Shown: positions 1 through 6,843 of the stretch, in pieces
Position numbering within the stretch: the first letter of the stretch is position 1
How the letters are laid out: each line of letters begins with the position of its first letter
Assembly: GCA_022865845.1 (NCBI GenBank)
Contig: JALHUC010000031.1
Span: 1-12,325, forward strand
Direction: 5' to 3'
Origin: a bacterium
GTDB lineage: Bacteria > BMS3Abin14
Length of the DNA stretch: 12,325 nt
Notes under the pieces: generated by a model
The model's input: the letters and a program-made list of their open reading frames with translations, nothing else
Database searches by the model: none
What the model was told of the DNA's origin: nothing
Translations under genes and position numbers: made by a program

Positions 1-1326
1 GAGACACCGGAAGAGGATCTGGCGGCAGAGCTGGATGAGTTCGTCGTTCCTGAAACTCTGCCGCAGATCCCTGGCCTGATATCCGGCAAAGTTGTGGCCG
101 TAGGTCTTCAAGCCCCCTTAATTGTTGAAATCACCGGCGGCTTTGTCCGTGCAGGGATCGATCTGCTGCTCCACGAAAACGGTGCTGATGCCCTGGTGAA
201 AATACAGGAGCTTCGGCAGCAGGGTATTAACCCTTATCTGCTGACTGATCTGGAAGCCCCGGGCATCACAGACGGTAGAGCCTTTGGAGGTCTGGAGATT
301 ATTTCCACAATGTGGGATTTCGGGTTTCACCTGCCCGTGGGTCTTGTCTGCAGACGGGAGATTCGGGAGGTGCTGGGAGCCAAACTCCAGACTGTCACCG
401 GCCTGACTGTTTTTCCTTCTTCCGAAGAGATCGATAAAAGCAGTGTTCAGCGAATTGTTGAAACGATAACCGGAGCCATGATCACTGTTCCAGAGCTCCA
501 GGAAAAGATAGAAGAGGCCTCAACTTTAGAGATCTCAACTGTTCAGGTGTTAACTCCACAGGCATCGCAAGGGGACCAACACCCGGCTGCTGTCCCTGCG
601 GAGGTTCCCGTCGATGAGACGCCGGACGTCCCACAGGAGGTCCACCGGAATGTTCAGCAGGATGTGCAAAAGGCTGAAGAGCCGGTGGATGATGGGGAGG
701 AATATTACGACATCGAACAGGAGTTCAGCGATGAGTTGAGCGATATTGATCTCCCCCTGGACGACACCCAGCAAACCCAGGCGCCACCTCAGAAAGCTTC
801 TTCAGATCCCTACATGGCCAGGCTCAGCTCATACGTTAATGAGCTGAACAGGCAGGATATAAGCGGGGAGATCACACTACTGGCTCTTCGTTTTGCCTCG
901 GCCTTCACCAACAGGGCCATACTGTTTCTCATAAGAAAGGACGATATTAAGGGGCTGGGTCAGTTCGGGGTCGACCTGGGTAAGGACATTAATGCCGATA
1001 GTGTTGTACGTTCCCTGAACCTTCCGTTGGAGGAAAACTCCATATTCCAATGGGTAACGGAACACCGGCAGAGCTATAAAGGACCACCCACAGGTTCCAG
1101 TACAGAGTTAGCGCTTTTTGAAGCACTGGGCGGTAGTACGCCGGGCGAGATTTATTTGGGACCCATTGTGAGCATGGGGAAGGTGGCTGTCCTGCTGTAC
1201 GGTGATGACTATCCACAGTGCGAAGGGTTGGAACCTACCCACACCCTCGATATTTTCTTGAGCCATGTGGGCCTCGCCCTGGACCGGGCTTTTCTGGAGA
1301 TGAAGCTCAAATCCCAGAGATCCTAA
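1..1326 (+). CDS. 5'-truncated pseudo-receiver plus GAF-like accessory signalling protein
   Basis: The frame is open from base 1, so the true start lies upstream; a GTG at 94 is merely internal. The visible part is 441 residues. Residues about 30-160 look like an alpha/beta receiver-like fold: a TDLEAP strand end near residues 82-87 followed by a GGLEII helix resembles degenerate receivers fused to DUF4388-type domains in deltaproteobacteria (recalled family resemblance, not searched). Residues about 165-265 are an acidic, Pro/Gln-rich linker. Residues about 270-435 look like a degenerate GAF domain, with alternating hydrophobic strands ending in a helix (SHVGLALDRAFLEMKLK). No catalytic motif is visible. 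It lies 15 nt before cheY and is probably co-transcribed with cheY and cheA, so it is likely an accessory regulator of this chemosensory system. The domain at the missing N terminus is unknown. Confidence 0.75.
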   Translation, partial: ETPEEDLAAELDEFVVPETLPQIPGLISGKVVAVGLQAPLIVEITGGFVRAGIDLLLHENGADALVKIQELRQQGINPYLLTDLEAPGITDGRAFGGLEIISTMWDFGFHLPVGLVCRREIREVLGAKLQTVTGLTVFPSSEEIDKSSVQRIVETITGAMITVPELQEKIEEASTLEISTVQVLTPQASQGDQHPAAVPAEVPVDETPDVPQEVHRNVQQDVQKAEEPVDDGEEYYDIEQEFSDELSDIDLPLDDTQQTQAPPQKASSDPYMARLSSYVNELNRQDISGEITLLALRFASAFTNRAILFLIRKDDIKGLGQFGVDLGKDINADSVVRSLNLPLEENSIFQWVTEHRQSYKGPPTGSSTELALFEALGGSTPGEIYLGPIVSMGKVAVLLYGDDYPQCEGLEPTHTLDIFLSHVGLALDRAFLEMKLKSQRS

Positions 1327-1341
1327 TGGAGGGATGGGAGA

Positions 1342-1710
1342 ATGGCTAAAAAGATCCTTGTAGTTGAAGATTCCCCGATGACGCGATCCCTGATCGTCTC
1401 CGCCCTTGAGGAGGTGGGGGATTATACCATCATCGAGGCTGCCAATGGGTTTCAGGCGCTGAGAAAACTGCCCGAAGTGTCCCCCGATCTCGTTATCACC
1501 GACATCAATATGCCTGATATCAACGGGTTAGAGGTGGTCAGGTTCGTCAAACAAAGTGAGAACTTCAAACATATACCGGTGATCATTGTAACCACAGAGG
1601 GCCGGGACGTGGATAAAGAGCGTGGTTTGCGTCTGGGCGCGGATAAGTACCTCGTGAAACCGTTCCAACCCGCCCAGCTTCAGCAATTTGTTCAGGAACT
1701 CCTGGGTTAG
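1342..1710 (+). CDS. cheY: CheY-like single-domain response regulator (first copy)
   Basis: This is a 122-residue stand-alone receiver, the usual CheY length. The acidic pair is E9/D10, the phospho-acceptor is D54 in VITDINMPD, the switch threonine is T84 in IIVTTEG, and the conserved lysine is K106 in YLVKPF. All residues for Mg2+ binding and phosphorylation are present, so it should accept phosphate from CheA, whose gene begins 13 nt downstream. There is no output domain, so it would act by binding a target protein such as a motility motor or another regulator. ATG 1342 is preceded by purine-rich GGAGGGATGGGAGA, which contains the ribosome binding site. The gene ends with two in-frame TAG codons in a row (1708-1713). 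Confidence 0.95.
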   Translation: MAKKILVVEDSPMTRSLIVSALEEVGDYTIIEAANGFQALRKLPEVSPDLVITDINMPDINGLEVVRFVKQSENFKHIPVIIVTTEGRDVDKERGLRLGADKYLVKPFQPAQLQQFVQELLG

Positions 1711-1723
1711 TAGCGGAGGTTGA

Positions 1724-3763
1724 GTGGATCAGTCACTGAAAGATTTCGTCGCCGAGGCGGAAGACATTCTGGACAACCTGGACGAGTCCATCAGCCTGCT
1801 ATTGGATATTGATCCGGACGACCATCGCAAGCCGGCTATCATAAACGCTGTTTTCAGGCACGCTCATTCCATCAAGGGTCTCTCGGGTATGTTCAATCTG
1901 GAAGGAATCTCCTCACTTTCACACAAGATGGAAAACCTTCTGGACTCTCTCAGGCTGGATAAGATCTCTCTCTCGGACCATGTGGTGGAGCTTCTGGGAC
2001 AGGGTGTTCAGAACCTGGTGCGGATGGTGAGGGCCGTAAGTGACGGGCGTGGGGACGTATCTGTTGAGCTGGGTGATTACCTCAAGGAGCTGGAACAACT
2101 GGAGAAGGGTGAAGAGAAGACGCAGGACAATGACCTTTCCGCCTTCATCGGTGTCCCTTCCGGTATCACTGACGTACTGTCCGAATATGAGGAACACCGT
2201 TTCAGGGACAGTATAAAAAGGGGTATGCCCTTTTTCCGCGTGAGCTGCAGTTTTCCTCTGGATACTTTCGATGTCCAGCTGGAGGCACTGGGGTCCGCCA
2301 TCAGAGAAATGGGCGAACTGCTCACAACACTGCCGGAAACGAACCTGAGTGGGGACGATAACATCGGGTTCACCCTGTATTTCACCTCCCGGGAGCCGGA
2401 AGGTGAGGTCATGAAAACGGTGGGGAGTGACGAGAGAACTTTGGAGTCGGTCCCTTACCTGGAAAAAACTCCTTCCGGACCTGGAAATCAGGTGATTGAT
2501 ACTGACACGCCGGCAAGGTTTGAGGAAGGTTCCTTCGAGGACGAGATAAGGGGTGTCAGTCAGACCGTTAGAGTGGATATAGGAAAACTTGATCACCTTA
2601 TGAACCTCGTGGGGGAACTGGTCATCATGAAATCCGGTTTCGTCAATATCGCCCAACGTCTCAGGAACATGGGAGACACTATCCCAGGGGACCTCATGAT
2701 GGACTTTGGGAAGAGTACAACCAACATGGAGAAGAAGCTCGTAGATCTCCGTGACGGAGTTATGGATATCAGGATGGTACCCATGGGACAACTTTATAAC
2801 CGTCTCCAGAGGGTATCAAAAAAAATAGCGAAGGATCTGGGGAAAAAGGTGAACCTTCAGTTTGTGGGTCATGAAACAGAACTGGACAAGATGATCATGG
2901 AAGAAATGGTCTCCCCCCTGCTTCATATAGTGCGAAATTCTCTGGATCACGGGATCGAGGATGCCGAGGTTAGAAGATCCAAAGGGAAGCCAGATACAGG
3001 AAACATCAAGGTTTCAGCGTATCAGCAGGGGAACCATGTCATCCTCGAGGTGGAAGACGACGGTAAGGGCATCGACCTCGCGAAGATCAAAAAGGAAGCA
3101 ATCAGGAGAGGTGATGTTAAAAAAGATGAGATCTTCACCGAAGACGATGTACTCGGTCTTCTTTTCAAACCCGGCTTTTCCACCAAGGAGGGTGTAACAG
3201 AGATCTCCGGCCGCGGAGTCGGGATGGACGTAGTCAGAAAAGAGCTGGAGAAGGTTGGCGGAGCGGTGGAAATTCGCACAACCGTTGATAAGGGGACCCG
3301 CGTGATCCTGACCCTGCCGATCACCCTGGCCATCCTTCAGGCGCTTCTCATCAGGAACGGAGACAGGATCTTCGCTATCCCCATGGGAGCTATTCAGGAA
3401 ACCATCGAACTTACCGGAGAAGAGATCAAAACGATGCAGGGGCAGGAGGTGATAACCCTGCGTGACCGAACGCTGCCTCTGATCCGACTGGAGAGGATTT
3501 TCAGCCTCCCCGCTGTTACCGAGGGAAAATCCATCTATGTGGTGATTGTAGCTATGGCCAACAGGAGCATGGGGCTTGTGACCGGAGAGCTCATAGGCAA
3601 GCAAGATGTGGTCATAAAACCTCTGGGTGATTCTTTTTCCAAGAGCGTAGGTCTTGCCGGCGCAGCAGAGTTGGGCGATCAATCGACGATTCTCGTTCTG
3701 GATGTAGCCGGTCTTATGATGGAAGCTATCCGACTTGGTGCCATGGGCAAGAGGACTCATTAA
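1724..3763 (+). CDS. cheA: Chemotaxis histidine kinase CheA
   Basis: This 679-residue CheA autophosphorylates in response to receptor state and donates phosphate to CheY and CheB. Domains in order are: Hpt (about 1-125) with phosphorylatable H48 in HAHSIKG; a P2-like response-regulator docking domain (about 168-225); the P3 dimerisation helices (about 282-345, LDHLMNLVGELV); the HATPase domain with N-box HIVRNSLDHGIE (401-412), G1 DDGKGID (445-451), F-box FKPGFSTK (481-488) and G2 GRGVGMD (496-502); and a C-terminal CheW-like P5 domain (about 535-670). There is no C-terminal receiver, unlike FrzE-type CheA, so the separate CheY proteins are the expected phosphate acceptors. The start is GTG 1724, with GGAGG 4 nt upstream. 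The TAA stop overlaps the next ATG by one base. Confidence 0.97.
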   Translation: MDQSLKDFVAEAEDILDNLDESISLLLDIDPDDHRKPAIINAVFRHAHSIKGLSGMFNLEGISSLSHKMENLLDSLRLDKISLSDHVVELLGQGVQNLVRMVRAVSDGRGDVSVELGDYLKELEQLEKGEEKTQDNDLSAFIGVPSGITDVLSEYEEHRFRDSIKRGMPFFRVSCSFPLDTFDVQLEALGSAIREMGELLTTLPETNLSGDDNIGFTLYFTSREPEGEVMKTVGSDERTLESVPYLEKTPSGPGNQVIDTDTPARFEEGSFEDEIRGVSQTVRVDIGKLDHLMNLVGELVIMKSGFVNIAQRLRNMGDTIPGDLMMDFGKSTTNMEKKLVDLRDGVMDIRMVPMGQLYNRLQRVSKKIAKDLGKKVNLQFVGHETELDKMIMEEMVSPLLHIVRNSLDHGIEDAEVRRSKGKPDTGNIKVSAYQQGNHVILEVEDDGKGIDLAKIKKEAIRRGDVKKDEIFTEDDVLGLLFKPGFSTKEGVTEISGRGVGMDVVRKELEKVGGAVEIRTTVDKGTRVILTLPITLAILQALLIRNGDRIFAIPMGAIQETIELTGEEIKTMQGQEVITLRDRTLPLIRLERIFSLPAVTEGKSIYVVIVAMANRSMGLVTGELIGKQDVVIKPLGDSFSKSVGLAGAAELGDQSTILVLDVAGLMMEAIRLGAMGKRTH

Positions 3764-4575
3764 TGTACCTTGAACATTACGGTTTCAGCGTGAAGCCGTT
3801 TGATAAAACGCCAAACCCGGTGTTTTTTTATAAAAGCCCCATTCATGAGGAGGCTCTTGCGCGCCTTCAGTACGGGACGGAGGAGAAAGAATTCACTCTG
3901 TTGACGGGAGAGATCGGGACAGGTAAGACGCTCTTGAGCAGGGCCCTTATAGATGCCCTTCCGGAAAACTATCTCCCCATTTTGATCATCAATCCGCGCT
4001 TGTCTCCAAACCAGTTCCTGAAGACCGTTGCCGGGCGCCTTGGCATCGAATCTCCCTCCTATTTCAGGACCGATCTGCTTGACCAGATCAATGCTGCTCT
4101 CTACAGCTATTACGAGAAAGATATCTGCCCGGTGATCATCATCGATGAGGCGCAATTGATACCATCCAAGTCAACTTTTGATGAAATCAGGCTCCTGACG
4201 AACTTTCAACTTGATGATGCGAACCTTCTTTCCCTTGTCCTTATTGGGCAGCCGGAATTGCGGAAAAGGCTTAAACATGGATCCTATGAAGCGATCAGGC
4301 AGCGGATCGGGATCCGTTATCATCTCGGTCCTATAGGGCGTGAAGATACGGGAAGGTATATCTCTCACAGGCTGCTGACTGCCGGGGGTGATCGGGAGGT
4401 CATTAGCGAGGAAGCGGTGGACGTGATTTTCAGGTACTCAGGCGGTCTTCCGCGGGTCATCAACAACATTATGGCCAACGCCCTCCTGATGGGATTTTCA
4501 AAGGATCTTTCACAAATAGGCCCTGACATTATTTTGGATGTCGTCGAGGACCTCGATTTAGAGCCGGGCTCTTGA
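3763..4575 (+). CDS. ExeA/GspA-type AAA ATPase
   Basis: This 270-residue P-loop ATPase begins MYLEHYGFSVKPFDKTPNP, typical of the ExeA/GspA and MSHA-type AAA family. Walker A is GEIGTGKT (49-56), Walker B is VIIIDEAQ (124-131), a sensor-1-like strand is SLVLIGQPEL (157-166), and a sensor-2-like motif is GGLPRVIN (227-234). ExeA of type II secretion has a C-terminal peptidoglycan-binding domain; this protein is only the ATPase module, with no membrane helix visible. The ATG overlaps the cheA stop (TAATG) and has no strong ribosome binding site of its own, which suggests translational coupling to cheA. Its role in a chemosensory operon is not established. Inference: it might help assemble or position the signalling array or a pilus/secretion machine. 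Its TGA stop lies at the left edge of a repeat element. Confidence 0.9.
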   Translation: MYLEHYGFSVKPFDKTPNPVFFYKSPIHEEALARLQYGTEEKEFTLLTGEIGTGKTLLSRALIDALPENYLPILIINPRLSPNQFLKTVAGRLGIESPSYFRTDLLDQINAALYSYYEKDICPVIIIDEAQLIPSKSTFDEIRLLTNFQLDDANLLSLVLIGQPELRKRLKHGSYEAIRQRIGIRYHLGPIGREDTGRYISHRLLTAGGDREVISEEAVDVIFRYSGGLPRVINNIMANALLMGFSKDLSQIGPDIILDVVEDLDLEPGS

Positions 4576-4691
4576 CAGGGTCGCAAAAAGTCCATTATTG
4601 GCTTTTTGCTCTACGGAAAGCGAAAAGCGTGGTTTCCGCTTTCCTCACAAATCAATGGCATATGGTGCCAGTCATTGATTTGGGCGCTCTT
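4572..4691 (+). repeat. Structured palindromic repeat, copy 1
   Basis: This copy begins TTGACAGGGTCGC, so it contains the ATPase stop codon. It holds three hairpins. Hairpin 1 is GCAAAAAG, a bulged T, then CCA pairing with TGG and CTTTTTGC (about 4583-4609). Hairpin 2 is GGAAAGCG (4615-4622) pairing with CGCTTTCC (4637-4644). Hairpin 3 is CAAATCAATG (4648-4657) pairing with CATTGATTTG (4673-4682), followed by GGGCGC. It matches the copy at 12188 almost base for base over its first 40 bases. It joins copy 2 directly. An open frame across this region is just repeat sequence. It could also act as a transcript-end structure. Confidence 0.85.
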
Positions 4692-4801
4692 TTGATAGGG
4701 TCGCAAAAAGTCCATTCGTGGCTTTTTGCTCCTCGGAAAGCGAAAAGCGTGGTTTCCGCTTTCCTTGGCGGGGCGCGTTGATGGCTTTTTACGAGTCCAT
4801 C
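4692..4801 (+). repeat. Structured palindromic repeat, copy 2 (lacks the third hairpin)
   Basis: This tandem, same-strand copy begins TTGATAGGGTCGC. It keeps hairpin 1 (loop changed to TTCG) and hairpin 2 (GGAAAGCG/CGCTTTCC), but lacks the CAAATCAATG hairpin of copy 1. It runs straight into GGGGCGCGTTGATGG and then CTTTTTACGAGTCCATC. The right end, read in reverse complement, is GATGGACTCGTAAAAAGCC. This aligns with the left end, TGATAGGGTCGCAAAAAGTCC, with few differences, so the unit has imperfect terminal inverted repeats of about 20 nt. That is a MITE-like property. A short CCAT x3 run follows (4797-4808). No transposase is present in the window. Confidence 0.8.
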
Positions 4802-4906
4802 CATCCATCTCGCTAGCGGCGGGACTGGGGTGGGATCCATTTGCAAAGTGGCTTGAAGAGAATTTTTGTGAGGTTAACAGCGATTAAAGTCTGCGGGGAG
4901 ATGGTG

Positions 4907-5680
4907 ATGGATCTTGTAGAGATCAGGAAAAAGGCCAAGAGCAGGAAGCCAAAGAAAAAAACGGTAACGGAAAAACCTGATAATACTGTCGAGGAGGCAA
5001 CACTGATAGAGAAACAGCCCGAGGTTGTTCCCTTGGAAGATGTGGGCTCTCCCGATCCAGTTGACCTGCCGGAGAAGATCGTAACCAGCGAGGAGGCTGT
5101 TCTCATGAATAGTGAAAAAGCAACCTCTGTTGTGGAGGTGGAAGAGATCCCCGCTACTCTTACCAGCCTGGACGATGTCTTCATGAGTCAGCGTGAGGAG
5201 GTAAAGGATGAGGAGGAAGAGCAACTTCAACTCCTGACCTTCAAACTGGGCGGGGAGGAGTATGCCCTCAATATAATGGACATAAAGGAAATAATCAGAC
5301 CCAAGGTGGCGACCGAAGTGCCCAGAACACCTGACTTTATCCTGGGTATCTTTTCCCTGAGGGGTACGATCATTCCTGTGTTTGATGTGAGTTTGAGACT
5401 GGGTTTGCCTCGGGGTGAGAGAGGGTCGCAGAACAGGATTGTCGTCGTTAAGTCCAGGGAAAACTTTTTCGGACTTCATGTGGACAGCGTGGTACAGGTC
5501 CTTGATGTCCCACTCAGCAAGATCGAGCCACCGCCCGAGATCCTCGGTGGAGTGGAAGGAGAGTTCCTTCGAGGTATCGGACGGATCGATGACAGGCTGA
5601 TCATCCTGTTAAACCTTGACATAGTCCTGAGACTGGACGATGGGGAGGGTTCCGGGAACCTGAAACTCCCGTCTGGTTGA
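4907..5680 (+). CDS. cheW: CheW-like coupling protein with long charged N-terminal extension
   Basis: CheW adaptors link receptors to CheA. The CheW domain covers about residues 106-245 of 257: it begins QLLTFKLGGEEYALNIMDIKEII, has the conserved turn FSLRGTIIPVFD (149-160), and ends near LIILLNLDIVL. The first 105 residues are not CheW-like. They comprise a basic patch (KAKSRKPKKK, 9-18) and then an acidic Glu/Val/Pro-rich linker ending in KDEEEEQ. The start is chosen as ATG 4907 because GGGGAG lies 6 nt before it. ATG 4901 sits directly on that site, and a TTG at 4841 would add 22 residues. The gene is separated from the cheA operon by the repeat block. A 70-nt gap leads to the next gene. 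Confidence 0.92.
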   Translation: MDLVEIRKKAKSRKPKKKTVTEKPDNTVEEATLIEKQPEVVPLEDVGSPDPVDLPEKIVTSEEAVLMNSEKATSVVEVEEIPATLTSLDDVFMSQREEVKDEEEEQLQLLTFKLGGEEYALNIMDIKEIIRPKVATEVPRTPDFILGIFSLRGTIIPVFDVSLRLGLPRGERGSQNRIVVVKSRENFFGLHVDSVVQVLDVPLSKIEPPPEILGGVEGEFLRGIGRIDDRLIILLNLDIVLRLDDGEGSGNLKLPSG

Positions 5681-5709
5681 TGCACCCGGGTTCACATCTG
5701 TCTAGGAGC

Positions 5710-5729
5710 CTGCAGGAAAACTTCCTCAG
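5710..5729 (+). other. Small hairpin before the zinc-ribbon gene
   Basis: CTG, a bulged C, then AGGAA pair with TTCCT and CAG around an AAC loop, giving about 8 bp between cheW and the next start. It is followed by a short pyrimidine stretch and then AGGAG (5736-5740), the ribosome binding site 10 nt before ATG 5751. It could be a weak attenuator or mRNA-processing structure. It has no proper T-run, so it is not called a terminator. Confidence 0.35.
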
Positions 5730-5750
5730 TCTTTCAGGAGAATAAGATCT

Positions 5751-6656
5751 ATGAGTTCAGTTTCACACACTGGACCTTCCAGCATTGTCGTCAAGTGCGA
5801 AGGTTGCGAAAAAGCCTACAAGATCCACCACGAAAAGCTCCCGTCCGGGATCAGTTCATTCCCCTGCCGCGCGTGCGGTACCATTATTCCCATACCGCAG
5901 GTCCAGGTGAAAAAAGTATTAAAACCAGGGGCCGAAAGGGTCCTGGTTGCTGTAGAAGAGGAGGAGCTGGGAAAGCTTATCCAACGGATCCTTGACGGCA
6001 GCGGTTACCAGGGACATCTGGCCTTTACAGGGAAAGAGGCTCTCAATGTTCTCAAAGACGGTGAGATGGACCTGCTTCTCATAAACGTTTATCTCCCGGA
6101 CATGATGGGCTATGAACTGTTTGACAAAGTTTCAAGTGGAGAGTTTGGTCCGGAGATTCCTTCTATTCTGCTCTCGGCAGTCCATCATGGGGCACGTTAC
6201 AAGAGAGCACCAACCTCACTTTACGGAGCTGACGACTATCTTGAGAGACATCATCTTTCGGACCTGCTTATTCCCAAGATTCGTCGGCTTCTCTCGCCGA
6301 GTGACGATATTCCCGTGAAGATCACCCCGGCAGATGTGCCTCCGCCCACAGACGACCAGGTTAAGGTTAGACGTGACCTGGAAACCATGGAAAATACGAT
6401 CCAGCCCCCTGAAGACCACCAGATGGGTGCAGTCCAGCGGATGTGCAGGGTGATCGTGGGGGATATAGCTCTTTACAACGAGGATGTCATCTCCACAAAA
6501 TCACCTGAGGCCCTGCTCGATGCCATAGCTTCCGATCTCAGAGAAGGGGAATCATTACTTATGAATAGGTTCCCCGAGATGGAGGATCAGCTTTCCCCTC
6601 TTTTAAAGGGAGAGATGCTTCGGCTGCTCATTTCGAGGGGTATCCGGATCTCCTAG
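5751..6656 (+). CDS. Zinc-ribbon, pseudo-receiver protein with C-terminal helical domain
   Basis: This 301-residue protein has three parts. Residues 14-48 form a zinc ribbon of the MJ0042-like type, with ligands C16, C19, C39 and C42. Residues about 62-182 have receiver-like spacing (RVLVAVEEEE at the start, YLPDMMGYEL after strand 3, YGADDYLERHH at the end). However, the phospho-acceptor position is asparagine (N112 in LLLINVYLPD), and the usual terminal KP is replaced by ER, so it probably cannot be phosphorylated. Residues about 225-301 form a helical domain starting MCRVIVGDIALYNEDV, resembling a short C-terminal module I associate with deltaproteobacterial zinc-ribbon and receiver proteins (recalled, not searched). 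It probably works as a protein- or nucleic-acid-binding adaptor in this pathway. An intrinsic terminator overlaps its stop codon. Confidence 0.85.
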   Translation: MSSVSHTGPSSIVVKCEGCEKAYKIHHEKLPSGISSFPCRACGTIIPIPQVQVKKVLKPGAERVLVAVEEEELGKLIQRILDGSGYQGHLAFTGKEALNVLKDGEMDLLLINVYLPDMMGYELFDKVSSGEFGPEIPSILLSAVHHGARYKRAPTSLYGADDYLERHHLSDLLIPKIRRLLSPSDDIPVKITPADVPPPTDDQVKVRRDLETMENTIQPPEDHQMGAVQRMCRVIVGDIALYNEDVISTKSPEALLDAIASDLREGESLLMNRFPEMEDQLSPLLKGEMLRLLISRGIRIS

Positions 6657-6699
6657 AAGTCAGCCGGGGAACCTGCAAGACTTCCAGGAGCTGTTTTTT
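6650..6699 (+). terminator. Rho-independent terminator after the zinc-ribbon gene
   Basis: CTCCT (6650-6654) pairs with AGGAG (6686-6690), and GAAGTC (6656-6661) pairs with GACTTC (6679-6684). One A-C mismatch separates the two helices, and the loop is 17 nt. Three bases after the stem comes TTTTTT (6694-6699). The stem overlaps the TAG stop codon (6654-6656). This should end the upstream transcript and make 6844 onward a separate unit. Confidence 0.75.
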
Positions 6700-6785
6700 A
6701 TAGAGATATAAAGGGTAATGGAACGCGATAATCACTGGTTGATTATTGTTTATTCAAAATAATGAGAATGAGTGTTTTCCGGCAA
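6700..6785 (+). promoter_or_regulatory. AT-rich intergenic segment, possible promoter
   Basis: This is the most AT-rich stretch of the window, lying between a terminator and the next gene, where a promoter is expected. It contains a dyad, ATAATCA (6728-6734) and TGATTAT (6740-6746), around CTGGT. The best sigma-70-like pair is poor: TTGATT (6739) and TAATGA (6760) with only 15 bp between them. No start site can be assigned. Confidence 0.25.
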
Positions 6786-6816
6786 ACTTCGATCACGCCG
6801 CCGGCGTGATCGAAGT
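6786..6816 (+). other. Perfect 15-bp inverted repeat before the HEAT-repeat gene
   Basis: ACTTCGATCACGCCG is followed by a single C and then its exact reverse complement, CGGCGTGATCGAAGT. As RNA it would be a 14-bp hairpin with a 3-nt loop. It ends 16 nt before the AGGAGGT ribosome binding site (6833-6839) and 27 nt before ATG 6844. There is no T-run on either side, so it is not a normal terminator. It may be an operator, an mRNA structure affecting translation or stability, or a dispersed repeat. Confidence 0.7.
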
Positions 6817-6843
6817 ATTGTGACACGCTGCTAGGAGGTCGAA

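Noticed and set aside
94..96. GTG as the start of the first gene
   Set aside because: The same frame is open to base 1 with protein-like sequence, and no good ribosome binding site precedes 94. The gene enters from outside the window.
1919..2791. 290-residue open frame on the minus strand inside cheA
   Set aside because: It lies wholly opposite a certain gene, has no recognisable domain and is rich in His/Leu/Gln as expected of antisense frames. The same applies to the long minus-strand frames at 3014-3760 and 8590-9345.
4583..4609. Repeat hairpin 1 as a classical intrinsic terminator
   Set aside because: The stem is mostly A-T, and its T-run is part of the pairing arm and is followed by GC rather than more T. 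A role at transcript ends is possible, but the standard pattern is absent.
4572..4781. 69-residue open frame between the ATPase and cheW
   Set aside because: It is translated repeat DNA: the peptide repeats itself because the two tandem repeat copies share the frame. It has no ribosome binding site and begins in the repeat's own TTG.
4572..4801. CRISPR array
   Set aside because: The repeated units are adjacent or nearly so, with no regular unique spacers and no cas genes. They are structured palindromic elements.
4797..4808. CCAT x3 run as a phase-variable microsatellite
   Set aside because: Three units in non-coding DNA at a repeat edge is too short to suggest slippage-driven variation.
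6758..6775. Fur-box-like string ATAATGAGAATGA
   Set aside because: Only about half of the Fur consensus is matched and there is no symmetric other half. Neighbouring genes have no link to iron.
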